Translations under genes and position numbers: made by a program
Source: Sulfurospirillaceae bacterium
Lineage (GTDB): Bacteria > Campylobacterota > Campylobacteria > Campylobacterales > Sulfurospirillaceae
Direction of reading: 5' to 3'
NCBI GenBank assembly: GCA_028693565.1
Contig: JAQUVE010000017.1
Location: 1-32,049 of the forward strand
DNA: 32,049 nt
The notes under the pieces: model-generated
Told to the model about the DNA's origin: nothing
The model's database searches: none
What the model saw: the letters and a program-made list of their open reading frames with translations, nothing else
Part shown: piece after piece, positions 1 through 12,761 of the stretch
Layout of the letters: every line of letters begins with the position of its first letter
Position numbering within the stretch: position 1 is the stretch's first letter

Positions 1-1
1 C

Positions 2-1132
2 CCCAATAACCATACAGGCATTATCCGTAGCTCCAATCTATGCACCGAAATCTTTCAAAATACCGCTCCAAACCATTATAAAGTCAAAGTGGTTTTTAAT
101 GATCAAAGTACCGCTGTTTATGAAGAGGCTGATTTAGTCAAAGTAGATAGTGGCATGATCAAAGAAGCCAAAAAAATTACAGCCCTTGATAGCATCAACG
201 GAAAAGATATTTTCATTGTCGAAAAAGAGATGATCGAAGGAAAAACTGCCGTATGCAATCTTGCCAGTGTAAATCTCTCAAAAATTAATTCAAAAGAAGA
301 TATAGAACGAACTGTTCCTATCGCCATTCGCATGCTTGATAATGTTATAGACCTCAATTTTTACCCGCATGCCAAAGTCAAACATACCAACCTTCTCTCT
401 CGTGCAATTGGCTTAGGCGTCATGGGTGAAGCACAAATGTTAGCCGAGCAAAAAATAGCATGGGGAAGCTATGAGCATTTTGCTAAAATTGATGAAGTCA
501 TGGAAGCCATAAGCTACAATGCGATTTATGCTTCTTCTAATCTAGCCATTGAAAAAGGCATCTACCCTGAGTTTCAAGGCTCAAAATGGAGCAAAGGCAT
601 CTTCCCTATCGATACTGCTAATGAGGAAGCTAAAAAGCTGGTTGACAGGGGAGGTCTCTTTAATTACGTGTACGACTGGGAAGCCCTTAGAGAAAAAGTT
701 AAAAATAACGGTATGCGCAATGGTTATTTGATGGCAATCGCACCTACAAGCTCTATCTCTATTTTAGTCGGAACGACGCAAACGATTGAACCTGTGTATA
801 AGCGTAAATGGTTTGAAGAAAATCTCTCAGGTATGATCCCCGTTGTTGTACCAAATCTTAGTCCAGACACATGGAATTTTTACACACCTGCATATGATTT
901 AGATCAACGAGTCTTAATCAAAGCAGGCGCAATTCGTCAAAAATGGATTGACCAAGGCCAAAGCCTCAATATCTTCATGACCTTGGATAAAGCCAGTGGT
1001 AAATACCTCAATGACATCTACATGTTAGGCTGGAAACTAGGTATCAAATCAACCTACTATTTACGTTCGCAATCACCTGAAAACAAACTGGAAGTTGCCG
1101 ATAGAAGTATTGAATGTGAAGGTTGCCAATAA
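2..1132 (+). CDS. nrdA: Ribonucleoside-diphosphate reductase class Ia alpha subunit, C-terminal part (5' truncated by window edge)
   Basis: Frame is open from base 2 (PNNHTGIIRSSNLCTEIFQNT...); SNLCTEI, NGMRNGYLMAIAPTSSIS and C-terminal CEGC redox pair are typical of NrdA. Confidence 0.95.
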   Translation, partial: PNNHTGIIRSSNLCTEIFQNTAPNHYKVKVVFNDQSTAVYEEADLVKVDSGMIKEAKKITALDSINGKDIFIVEKEMIEGKTAVCNLASVNLSKINSKEDIERTVPIAIRMLDNVIDLNFYPHAKVKHTNLLSRAIGLGVMGEAQMLAEQKIAWGSYEHFAKIDEVMEAISYNAIYASSNLAIEKGIYPEFQGSKWSKGIFPIDTANEEAKKLVDRGGLFNYVYDWEALREKVKNNGMRNGYLMAIAPTSSISILVGTTQTIEPVYKRKWFEENLSGMIPVVVPNLSPDTWNFYTPAYDLDQRVLIKAGAIRQKWIDQGQSLNIFMTLDKASGKYLNDIYMLGWKLGIKSTYYLRSQSPENKLEVADRSIECEGCQ

Positions 1133-1147
1133 TATAAAGGAATTAAA

Positions 1148-2125
1148 ATGACATATAAAGCACTTCAGATCGAAGAGATAGAGGGTAAATTTGTAAGCTC
1201 TATTAAAAATTTACCACTCGAAGTGCTGGATGTCAATGATGTTTTAATTCGAATTCACTATGCTGCTTTGAACTATAAGGATGCCCTTAGCTGTATTGGC
1301 AACAAAGGCGTTACAAAACACTATCCTCACACCCCTGGCGTTGATGGCAGTGGGGTTGTTGTACGAAGCAATTGTGAGCATATAAACATAGGCGATGAAG
1401 TAATCGTCACCAGTTTTGATTTAGGAATGAATACCAATGGTGCCTTTAGTGAGTATATCAGCGTCCCTAAAGAGTGGGTTATCCCTTTGCCCAAAACCTT
1501 AAGCCTTAAAGAAGCTGCAACTATCGGCACAGCAGGGCTGACAGCCGCTATTGGAGCACACAAACTTCTAAATAATGGTCAGAAAAAAGGTAATTCTATC
1601 CTTATAACTGGACCAAATGGTGCTGTTGGAAGCTTTTGTGTGAAGCTCTTTGCAAACATGGGCTTTAAGGTCATTGCCCTTAGTTCAAGAGCCGAAACTA
1701 AAGAATTTTTACTCTCCATCGGTGCAAGCGAAGTAATTGTTAAAAGTGACTTTGAAATGCATGACAAAAAGCCTTTACTTTCACCAAAATATGATGCTGC
1801 GATGGATGTTGTTGGCGGTGAGTTATTAGAAAATATTCTCAAGCAAATTAAGCCAGAAGGTAGTGTCGCAATTTGTGGGTTGGTGAGTTCACCAACGCTC
1901 AATACAACTGTCTTTCCCTTTATCCTTCGAGGCGTAAATTTATTAGGCATTAACTCAGCTGAAATAACAGAAGATTTTCGGTACTTTCTTTGGGAAAAAC
2001 TTGCCAATGAATGGAAAATTGATTTGAGCGCTATTACCCATGAGCATAGTTTAGAAGAGATCCCTTGGCTTGTAGAACAAATGTTAGCGGGGAAAAGCAC
2101 AGGAAGAGCTATTATCAAACTATGA
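1148..2125 (+). CDS. acuI: MDR-family quinone oxidoreductase / acryloyl-CoA reductase-like (YhdH/AcuI)
   Basis: Full-length ORF with HTPGVDGSGVV, NYKDAL and a GPNGAVGSF nucleotide-binding motif; RBS AAGGAA upstream. Confidence 0.85.
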   Translation: MTYKALQIEEIEGKFVSSIKNLPLEVLDVNDVLIRIHYAALNYKDALSCIGNKGVTKHYPHTPGVDGSGVVVRSNCEHINIGDEVIVTSFDLGMNTNGAFSEYISVPKEWVIPLPKTLSLKEAATIGTAGLTAAIGAHKLLNNGQKKGNSILITGPNGAVGSFCVKLFANMGFKVIALSSRAETKEFLLSIGASEVIVKSDFEMHDKKPLLSPKYDAAMDVVGGELLENILKQIKPEGSVAICGLVSSPTLNTTVFPFILRGVNLLGINSAEITEDFRYFLWEKLANEWKIDLSAITHEHSLEEIPWLVEQMLAGKSTGRAIIKL

Positions 2126-2823
2126 AAACAATTGGCTTGATTGGTGGCATGAGTTGGGAATCAACCCTTAGTTATTATAAGTTGCTCAATGAGGGGGTCA
2201 AAGCAAGGCTTGGCGGATTACATAGTGCAAAAATTATTCTTTTTTCAGTTGATTTTGCCCCCATTGCACAATTTCAGAATGAAGGAAAATGGGAAGAAGC
2301 TGGAGAGATTTTAGCCCAAGCAGCCCAATCATTAGAAAAGGCTGGTGCTGAGATAATTTTGCTCTGTACCAATACAATGCATAAAGTTGCACCTCAAATT
2401 GTCAAAAATTGTACCGTTCCTTTTTTACATATTGCAGAGGCAACGGCAAGTGCTTTGCTAAAAAACCATTCAACACATACATTATTGCTTGGAACAAAAT
2501 TTACAATGCAAGAACGTTTTTATAAAGATATTTTAGCAAAACACGGAATAACGACTTATGTACCTAATCAGAATGATACAGATTGTATCAATCGTATCAT
2601 TTTTAATGAACTTTGTTTAGGTATTATCAATGATGAAGCCAAACAAATCCTTTTAAAGATTATTAACACTATAAAAATGAATACTCCAGTAATTGACTCT
2701 GTTATTTTAGGATGCACTGAAATTGGACTCTTACTAGTACAAAATGACTTACAACTTACAGTATTTGACACCACAATCCTGCATGTAAATGAAGCATTAC
2801 ACAGAGCTATTTCAGAAAATTAA
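2122..2823 (+). CDS. Aspartate/glutamate racemase family protein
   Basis: Start ATG 2122 overlaps the acuI stop (ATGA). MKTIGLIGGMSWEST, LLCTNTMHKVA and VILGCTEIGLL match the racemase family. Confidence 0.9.
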   Translation: MKTIGLIGGMSWESTLSYYKLLNEGVKARLGGLHSAKIILFSVDFAPIAQFQNEGKWEEAGEILAQAAQSLEKAGAEIILLCTNTMHKVAPQIVKNCTVPFLHIAEATASALLKNHSTHTLLLGTKFTMQERFYKDILAKHGITTYVPNQNDTDCINRIIFNELCLGIINDEAKQILLKIINTIKMNTPVIDSVILGCTEIGLLLVQNDLQLTVFDTTILHVNEALHRAISEN

Positions 2824-3051
2824 ATTAATTATATATTATAATATATATAAGTTTTAATTAACTTAATATATTTATTTTTGTTTTCTTTATTTGCTATAGA
2901 ATCTCGAATAAATCGTGCTTAATGCACTTAAGGCAATATACAAATTATTTCTCTTTTTTTGCTTGTGACATTATCGTTTCAGATTTATTTTTAAGTTTAA
3001 TTAAATTTTACTCACACTATAATCAAACCTACTTTTACATCTAGGATCATC

Positions 3052-5160
3052 ATGCTTACTAAAGTACTCAAACGCGATGGAACAACCGAAGAATTTTTCC
3101 CTTTCAAAATTGAAGATGCTGTCAAAAAAGCATTCAAAAGTGAGGGTGTCACTTATGACGAAAGTATCTTTAAAGAAATAATCAAACGCATTGAAAAGAA
3201 ACGTGTCGCTGCCGTTGAAGATTTTCAAGATATGATTGAACAAGAACTTTATAAAGCACGCTATTTTGATGTTATGCGCTCTTTTATGCTTTATCGCCAT
3301 ACTCACAAAATGCAACGTGAACACATCTATGGGCTTAATGATGATACAACTTATATTAACTCAACACAAACGATTGAAGAGTACATTGGCAAAAGTGATT
3401 GGAGGATTAAAGCAAACTCCAATACAGGCTATTCTAATGCGGGATTAGTTAACAATACAGCCGGAAAAGTTATCGCTAATTATTGGCTGGATAAAATTTA
3501 CTCTAAAGAAGAAGGATTAGCACACCGCAATGGAGATTATCATATCCATGATCTTGACTGTTTAACAGCGTATTGTGCGGGATGGAGTTTAAGAGTACTT
3601 TTAGATGAAGGATTTAATGGTGTCAGGGGGCGTGTTGAGAGTCGTCCACCTCAACATTTTAGAGAAGCCTTAGGACAGATGGCGAACTTTTTAGGGATTT
3701 TACAAAGTGAATGGGCAGGAGCGCAAGCATTTAGCTCTTTTGATACCTATCTAGCACCTTATGTTTTCAAAGATAAAATTTCCTATAAAGAGATAAAAAA
3801 GGCTATTCGAAGCTTCATCTACAATCTTAATGTGCCCGCACGCTGGGGACAAAGCCCTTTTACAAATATCACAATAGATTGGAGTGTGCCTTCTGATTTA
3901 GCAGGACAAATCCCGACATCAAGCCAAGTGCATCTTTTTAAAAACATTGATGATGCTGAACTTCTTGAAGAAGCTAAAAAAAGAGGCGTAAATAGCTTAG
4001 AAGCGATGACTTATAAACACTTTCAAGCGGAAATGAATCTTATCAATAAGGCCTATTATGAGGTTATGACAGAAGGTGATAAAACAGGACAACCCTTTAC
4101 CTTTCCTATCCCAACGGTTAATATTACTGAAGATTTTGATTGGGATGGAGAAAATACCGATTTATTATTTGAAAATACTGCCAAGATTGGCTCATCATAT
4201 TTTCAAAATTTTGTGGGAAGTCAATATATTCGCAACGAAGATGGGAAGCTTGTTGAAAACCCAAAAGCGTATAAGCCAGGGCATGTAAGAAGTATGTGTT
4301 GTCGTTTACAGCTTGATTTACGCGAGCTTTTAAAACGTGGTGGCGGACTTTTTGGAAGTGCTGAAATGACAGGAAGTATTGGCGTTGTTACACTCAATAT
4401 GGCACGTCTTGGCTATCTTTACAAAGGGGAAAAAGATAAGCTCATGGAGCATTTCGAATATCTGATGGATTTAGCACAATCAACTTTAGAGAAAAAACGT
4501 GTTTTTGTACAAGAGATGTACAATCGTGGACTCTACCCTTATACCGCACGTTATTTGCCAGGATTCAACAGTCATTTTTCAACGATTGGGGTGAATGGCA
4601 TCAATGAAATGATACGTAATTTCACGAATGATACACATAATATTGCGGACGAATATGGAATGAAATTTGCTCATGAAATTTTAGAATTTATGCGCAATAA
4701 AATGGTGGCATACCAAGAAGCAACTGGTAATTTATATAACCTTGAGGCGACTCCTGCAGAGGGAACAACGTACCGATTTGCCAAAGAGGATAAAAAACGT
4801 TATCCCGAAATTTTGCAAGCAGGATTCGATGATAATGTTTACTATACTAATTCTTCTCAATTGCCAGCAAATTACACGGATGACCCATTTGAAGCACTTG
4901 ATATGCAAGATGATTTGCAATGCTCTTACACAGGTGGAACCGTACTTCACCTTTACATGAAAGAGCGCATCAGCTCAAGTGAAGCATGTAAAAAATTGGT
5001 AAAGAATGTAATTAGCAATTATCGAATGCCTTATTTAACGATTACACCTGTTTTTTCAGTTTGCGAAAAACATGGCTACATCAGTGGTGAGCATGAATTT
5101 TGCCCAAAATGCGATGAAGAATTAATAGATAAATATACAAAAGGAGATAAGAATGAGTAA
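3052..5160 (+). CDS. nrdD: Anaerobic (class III) ribonucleoside-triphosphate reductase, catalytic and zinc-ribbon part, lacking its glycyl-radical tail
   Basis: HIHDLDCLTAYCAGWSLRVLL, MCCRLQLD, GSIGVVTLNMARLGYL; C-terminal CEKHGYISGEHEFCPKC, then stop before any RVxGY motif. Confidence 0.93.
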   Translation: MLTKVLKRDGTTEEFFPFKIEDAVKKAFKSEGVTYDESIFKEIIKRIEKKRVAAVEDFQDMIEQELYKARYFDVMRSFMLYRHTHKMQREHIYGLNDDTTYINSTQTIEEYIGKSDWRIKANSNTGYSNAGLVNNTAGKVIANYWLDKIYSKEEGLAHRNGDYHIHDLDCLTAYCAGWSLRVLLDEGFNGVRGRVESRPPQHFREALGQMANFLGILQSEWAGAQAFSSFDTYLAPYVFKDKISYKEIKKAIRSFIYNLNVPARWGQSPFTNITIDWSVPSDLAGQIPTSSQVHLFKNIDDAELLEEAKKRGVNSLEAMTYKHFQAEMNLINKAYYEVMTEGDKTGQPFTFPIPTVNITEDFDWDGENTDLLFENTAKIGSSYFQNFVGSQYIRNEDGKLVENPKAYKPGHVRSMCCRLQLDLRELLKRGGGLFGSAEMTGSIGVVTLNMARLGYLYKGEKDKLMEHFEYLMDLAQSTLEKKRVFVQEMYNRGLYPYTARYLPGFNSHFSTIGVNGINEMIRNFTNDTHNIADEYGMKFAHEILEFMRNKMVAYQEATGNLYNLEATPAEGTTYRFAKEDKKRYPEILQAGFDDNVYYTNSSQLPANYTDDPFEALDMQDDLQCSYTGGTVLHLYMKERISSSEACKKLVKNVISNYRMPYLTITPVFSVCEKHGYISGEHEFCPKCDEELIDKYTKGDKNE

Positions 5161-5317
5161 AAGTGAACTCCTCGAAAAGCTAAAAGGTGAACGCACTAAA
5201 TGTATCGTTTACACAAGAGTGATGGGCTATCATAGACCCGTAGAGAGCTTTAATGTTGGCAAGACAGGCGAGCATAAAGAACGAGTACAATTTGTTGAGC
5301 AATGTCACTGTAAATAA
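5153..5317 (+). CDS. 54-aa NrdD glycyl-radical domain encoded as a separate ORF (MSKSELLEKLKGERTKCIVYTRVMGYHRPVESFNVGKTGEHKERVQFVEQCHCK)
   Basis: Own Shine-Dalgarno (aaaGGAGataagaATG), start overlaps nrdD stop; TRVMGYHRPVxxFNxGK matches the glycyl-radical tail that normally follows the NrdD zinc ribbon; not in ORF track because it is <60 aa. Confidence 0.85.
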   Translation: MSKSELLEKLKGERTKCIVYTRVMGYHRPVESFNVGKTGEHKERVQFVEQCHCK

Positions 5318-5990
5318 CCCTATCTACAGTATAACGCCCTTTACAACGCTAGATTATCCCGAACATCTAGCGTCCATTTTTTGGTTTGCTAAATGCAATA
5401 TGGCATGCCCTTACTGTTACAACCCTCGTATTGTGAAAGAAAAAGGTAGTATTAGCACTCACGAAGCTTTAGAATTTCTCTCTCGTCGAATAGGACGTCT
5501 TGATAGTGTTGTTTTAAGTGGCGGCGAATGCACACTTTATCCCTTATTGGAAGATTTCTGTGCAGAGATTAAAGCATTAGGCTTTCAAATCAAAATTGAC
5601 ACCAATGGCTCAAATCCTCAAATAATTCAACGATTGGTTGAGCAAAAACTGATTGATTATATCGCACTTGATTATAAAGCACCTTACAGTAAATATAAAA
5701 CCATCACATCCCGCAATGACTTTGAACTTTTTTCTCAGACACTTGATTATCTGATTGCCTCTAACCTCGCTTTTGAGATCAGGACAACCTTGCACAGTGA
5801 TTTACTCACTATTAACGATATAAATACCATTATTGATGATCTTATTAGTCGCCACTATCCTTACACGTACTACCTTCAAAATTATCTCCATGTAGAAGAA
5901 ACACTCGGACAAACTAAAATGCAACAAAATATACTTAATACGCAGTTATTAAACCATACATTGCCTATAGAATTAAGAAATTTTCGATAA
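5292..5990 (+). CDS. nrdG: Anaerobic ribonucleotide reductase activating protein, radical SAM
   Basis: CNMACPYC (CxxxCxxC) cluster motif; NPIYSITPFTTLDYPEH start typical of NrdG2-like proteins. The start is uncertain: the ORF opens at 5253, and in-frame TTG at 5292/5295 is plausible. Confidence 0.85.
   Translation: MLSNVTVNNPIYSITPFTTLDYPEHLASIFWFAKCNMACPYCYNPRIVKEKGSISTHEALEFLSRRIGRLDSVVLSGGECTLYPLLEDFCAEIKALGFQIKIDTNGSNPQIIQRLVEQKLIDYIALDYKAPYSKYKTITSRNDFELFSQTLDYLIASNLAFEIRTTLHSDLLTINDINTIIDDLISRHYPYTYYLQNYLHVEETLGQTKMQQNILNTQLLNHTLPIELRNFR
5347..5380 (+). terminator. Terminator-like hairpin in the 5' part of nrdG
   Basis: Perfect 8-bp inverted repeat CGCTAGAT (5347-5354) / ATCTAGCG (5365-5372), 10-nt loop, followed by TCCATTTTTT. 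Confidence 0.35.
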
Positions 5991-6029
5991 AATAGAACTC
6001 TTTTTAGATTAATGGTATAGGAACAATTC

Positions 6030-7052
6030 ATGGAACGAAAAAAAATATACAATCCTAATTCAGATGAAAATTTAAACGATCGTAGAGTCTTTAGTGGAAA
6101 CCCACATGGAATTTTAAATTTTACCAAAGCCAAGTACACATGGGCTTTAAAATTGTGGGATATGATGGAAGGTAACACATGGTTTCCAAAAGAAGTTGAT
6201 ACCACCAAAGATGTGCTTGATTACAATCGAAACCTCACCGATGCTGAAAAGCGTATGTATGACCTTGTCTGGTCGCAACTTATCAGCATGGACAGCTTTC
6301 AAACGAATAATTTAGCAGATAACATTAATCCTTATATTACAGCTCCTGAAATTAATGCGTGTTTAGCAAGACAAGCTTATGAAGAAGCCAATCATTCAAA
6401 GTCATATGCCGTTATGGTCGAAGCTATTTGTGACAACACCGATTTGATTTATGAGATGGAAAAACACGATGACGTTTTACGCCGTAAAAATGATTATATT
6501 TCCAGTGTTTATGAAGAGTTAGCAGGTGATGTTACGGATGAAAAATTAGTTCTGGCTATGTTTGCTAACCAAATTTTAGAAGGTATCTATTTTTACTCTG
6601 GATTTACTGCTATATACGCTCTTGCCCGCGCAGGAAGAATGCTTGGTAGCGCACAAATGATACGTTTTATCCAGCGTGATGAAATAACCCATCTTTTAAT
6701 TTTTCAAAACATGATTAATTCTGTTCAAAAAGAACGTCCAGAGCTCTTTACACCTGAGCTTAAAGCTAAAGTATGTGAGATGTTCCAAAAAGCAGGAGAT
6801 CTTGAAATAGAGTGGGGAAGATACATCACTCAAAATCAAATTATGGGCTTTACGGATGATATTATTGAAGAGTATATTCATTACCTTATTGATGAGCGTT
6901 TAACGGCTGTTGGTTTTGAAAAAATGTACAATGCCAAGCATCCTATTAAATGGGTTGATGACTTCTCTAAATTTAATGACCAAAAAACAAACTTTTTTGA
7001 AGGCAATGTTTCTAACTACAGCAAAGGAAGTCTTTCTTTTGACGATTTCTAA
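6030..7052 (+). CDS. nrdB: Ribonucleoside-diphosphate reductase class Ia beta subunit
   Basis: YEEANHSKSY (ExxH plus radical Tyr) and QRDEITHLLIF metal-ligand motifs. Confidence 0.93.
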   Translation: MERKKIYNPNSDENLNDRRVFSGNPHGILNFTKAKYTWALKLWDMMEGNTWFPKEVDTTKDVLDYNRNLTDAEKRMYDLVWSQLISMDSFQTNNLADNINPYITAPEINACLARQAYEEANHSKSYAVMVEAICDNTDLIYEMEKHDDVLRRKNDYISSVYEELAGDVTDEKLVLAMFANQILEGIYFYSGFTAIYALARAGRMLGSAQMIRFIQRDEITHLLIFQNMINSVQKERPELFTPELKAKVCEMFQKAGDLEIEWGRYITQNQIMGFTDDIIEEYIHYLIDERLTAVGFEKMYNAKHPIKWVDDFSKFNDQKTNFFEGNVSNYSKGSLSFDDF

Positions 7053-7782
7053 CTCAACCTTATGTGCTCTTCAATTCGCCTACGAGATGCAATCGTTTGA
7101 AGAAAATTTTGCAACTTTGCGACAATTGATTGAGCAAACACCTCAAGGAGCAATTGTTTTAGCTCCTGAGTTGTGTTTAAGTGGTTACTGTTATCAAAAT
7201 ATGGACAAAGCTGCCCTGTTTTCCAATGCCATTATGGATGAGCTTAAAATGCTTTCTTTGCATAAGACAATTGGGCTAACCCTCATTGAACAAACACCTC
7301 AAGGTTTTTACAATAACTTTAAACTTTTTCATCATGGAGAAGTTGTACTCACAAGAGCCAAAGCAAAACTTTTTACGTTAGGGGAAGAAAACAGCTATTT
7401 TCAAGAAGGTAATACCAATGAAATTACACTTATTGAAATCGATGGAATAAAAATTGCTGTACTTATCTGTTTTGAGCTTCGCTTTACGGAGCTATGGAAA
7501 CAAATAAGTGGCGCTGATATTGTTTTAATACCTGCATTTTGGGGAAGATTGCGAAAAATGCACTTTGAAATACTTTCGCAAGCATTGGCAATTACTAACC
7601 AAACGTGGGTTGTTTGCGCCAATAGCAATGGTGATGAAATGGCTGCAGGAAGTAGCATCATTACCCCTTTTGGCGAAGCTTACCGTGATGACCACCAATC
7701 ATTACTCATGCGAACATATGATGAAAAAGAAACTCAAAAAATGCGACGATATATCGATATAGGATTGTATACCAATGGTTGA
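7039..7782 (+). CDS. Carbon-nitrogen (nitrilase-family) hydrolase
   Basis: GAIVLAPELCLSGYCY, AVLICFELRFTELWK and VVCANSNGDE are nitrilase motifs; likely TTG start at 7039 overlapping the nrdB end. Confidence 0.85.
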   Translation: MTISNSTLCALQFAYEMQSFEENFATLRQLIEQTPQGAIVLAPELCLSGYCYQNMDKAALFSNAIMDELKMLSLHKTIGLTLIEQTPQGFYNNFKLFHHGEVVLTRAKAKLFTLGEENSYFQEGNTNEITLIEIDGIKIAVLICFELRFTELWKQISGADIVLIPAFWGRLRKMHFEILSQALAITNQTWVVCANSNGDEMAAGSSIITPFGEAYRDDHQSLLMRTYDEKETQKMRRYIDIGLYTNG

Positions 7783-8434
7783 CTCTGCCCATTTCCAAAC
7801 TAAAATACGACTTCAAAAAAACAAAAAAATGGCCGATGATATCGCCAAGATATGCACACTTTCACCGAATGTCCATGAAGCGTTTTGCAAAAGCGAACGT
7901 GAGCTATTTGTACCCCATGGTTTTAGTATGCATGCTTACAGACTAGACGCCTTGCCATTGGCTGCAAATCAATGGATAAGCTCTCCTTTAACCGTTGCTA
8001 AAATGACTGAAGCCCTTACATGCAAAGGTGCAGATTCTGTCTTGGAAATAGGGTGTGGGAGTGGTTATCAAGCATTAATTTTAAGTAAACTTATTCGTCG
8101 TGTTTTTACCATTGAACGTATTGAACGATTACTAAAAGAAGCACGTGAACGTTTTAAATCTTTAGGAATTAGTACCATTCATACGCGATTTGATGATGGG
8201 CAAAATGGCTGGAGAGAGTTCGCTCCGTATGACCGTATTTTATTTTCTGCCTCGATTGCTCAAGTTCCACAAAAAATTTTTGAACAACTCAAAGTTGGTG
8301 GTATCTTAGTTGCTCCCATCGAAAAAGAAGAAAAACAGATTATTACACGCTTTATCAAAACAGAAGCAGGAATCATCAAAGAAGAACTTGACGATTGCCT
8401 TTTTGTGCCCGTAAAAAATGGCAGAGAGTTTTAA
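7775..8434 (+). CDS. pcm: Protein-L-isoaspartate O-methyltransferase
   Basis: ISSPLTVAKMTEAL, VLEIGCGSGYQALIL, FTIERIERLLKEAR. Confidence 0.92.
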   Translation: MVDSAHFQTKIRLQKNKKMADDIAKICTLSPNVHEAFCKSERELFVPHGFSMHAYRLDALPLAANQWISSPLTVAKMTEALTCKGADSVLEIGCGSGYQALILSKLIRRVFTIERIERLLKEARERFKSLGISTIHTRFDDGQNGWREFAPYDRILFSASIAQVPQKIFEQLKVGGILVAPIEKEEKQIITRFIKTEAGIIKEELDDCLFVPVKNGREF

Positions 8435-8438
8435 TAAT

Positions 8439-11682
<3,244 letters not shown>

Positions 11683-11721
11683 TTATAGCCAAGCAAAGAT
11701 AATAAAGTGATTATCCCTAAC

Positions 11722-12588
11722 CTATTTTATTTTGTTATGAAAATAGTTTGTTGCCTCAACAAATCCCTCAATAGAGCCACAATCAAAGCGTTTTCCCTTA
11801 AATTTATATGCTATTACTTTACCTTGTTTGGCAAGTTCTAACAACGCATCAGTAATTTGAATTTCACCACCTTTTCCTGGCTTTGTATTTTCGATAATCT
11901 CAAAAATATCAGGTGTCAAAATGTATCTTCCGATTATGGCTAAATTTGTTGGTGCATCTTTCGGATCTGGTTTTTCCACCATATCTGTAACCCGCAATAC
12001 ACATTCATTGCCATCAACAATGCGCCCAGCAATAACCCCATATTTATTAGTATCTTCTTTAGGAACTTCTTCGATAGCGACAACAGCACAACTGTATTTT
12101 TCGTACACTTCTACCATCTGTTTAAGAACAGGGTCTTCACCATCGTTGTCACACAAGTCATCAGCCAAGATAACTGCAAAAGGCTCATCACCGATCAATG
12201 TTTTACCGGTTAAGATAGCATGACCAAGTCCCTTCATTTCAACTTGTCTAGTATAACTAAAAGTACAATTATCAATAAGGTTACGAATTTCAGTCAGATA
12301 ACTCTCTTTGGAAGTCCCTTTGATTTGGTGTTCCAGTTCATAACTTACATCAAAATGATCTTCGATCGCTCGTTTTCCACGACCAGTGACTATAGCCATT
12401 GTATCAATTCCAGCGCTTACTGCTTCTTCCACACCGTATTGAATTAAAGGTTTTGTTAGCACAGGAAGCATCTCTTTGGGCATCGCTTTTGTAGCAGGTA
12501 AAAACCTTGTTCCATATCCAGCAGCAGGGAAAAGACATTTTTTAACGGATTTTAAACTATTTATTTTATATTTTGAACCACTTGACAA
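11722..12588 (-). CDS. galU: UTP-glucose-1-phosphate uridylyltransferase
   Basis: KCLFPAAGYGTRFLPATKAMPKEMLPV, LADDLCDN. Confidence 0.95.
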   Translation of the reverse strand: MSSGSKYKINSLKSVKKCLFPAAGYGTRFLPATKAMPKEMLPVLTKPLIQYGVEEAVSAGIDTMAIVTGRGKRAIEDHFDVSYELEHQIKGTSKESYLTEIRNLIDNCTFSYTRQVEMKGLGHAILTGKTLIGDEPFAVILADDLCDNDGEDPVLKQMVEVYEKYSCAVVAIEEVPKEDTNKYGVIAGRIVDGNECVLRVTDMVEKPDPKDAPTNLAIIGRYILTPDIFEIIENTKPGKGGEIQITDALLELAKQGKVIAYKFKGKRFDCGSIEGFVEATNYFHNKIK

Positions 12589-12761
12589 CGTAGAACTCCT
12601 TATAATATTTACGCAATTCTATCTTAATTATTTTTCATTTTTGATTAGTGTAAAATCTAAGCACGTCTAAAAAAATTTTACTTTTTTATAAAAATTTCAT
12701 AACATTATCACGCTATTTTTGATACCCTATAATTATCTTAAATATGTACGAGGTCAACGCG

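Noticed and set aside
1327-2118. Minus-strand ORFs 78 and 179 aa
   Set aside because: Shadow ORFs antisense to the acuI-like gene.
2824-3051. Possible NrdR box upstream of nrdD
   Set aside because: Region is very AT-rich and no convincing pair of NrdR-box palindromes could be read; CACACTATAATC alone is not symmetrical.
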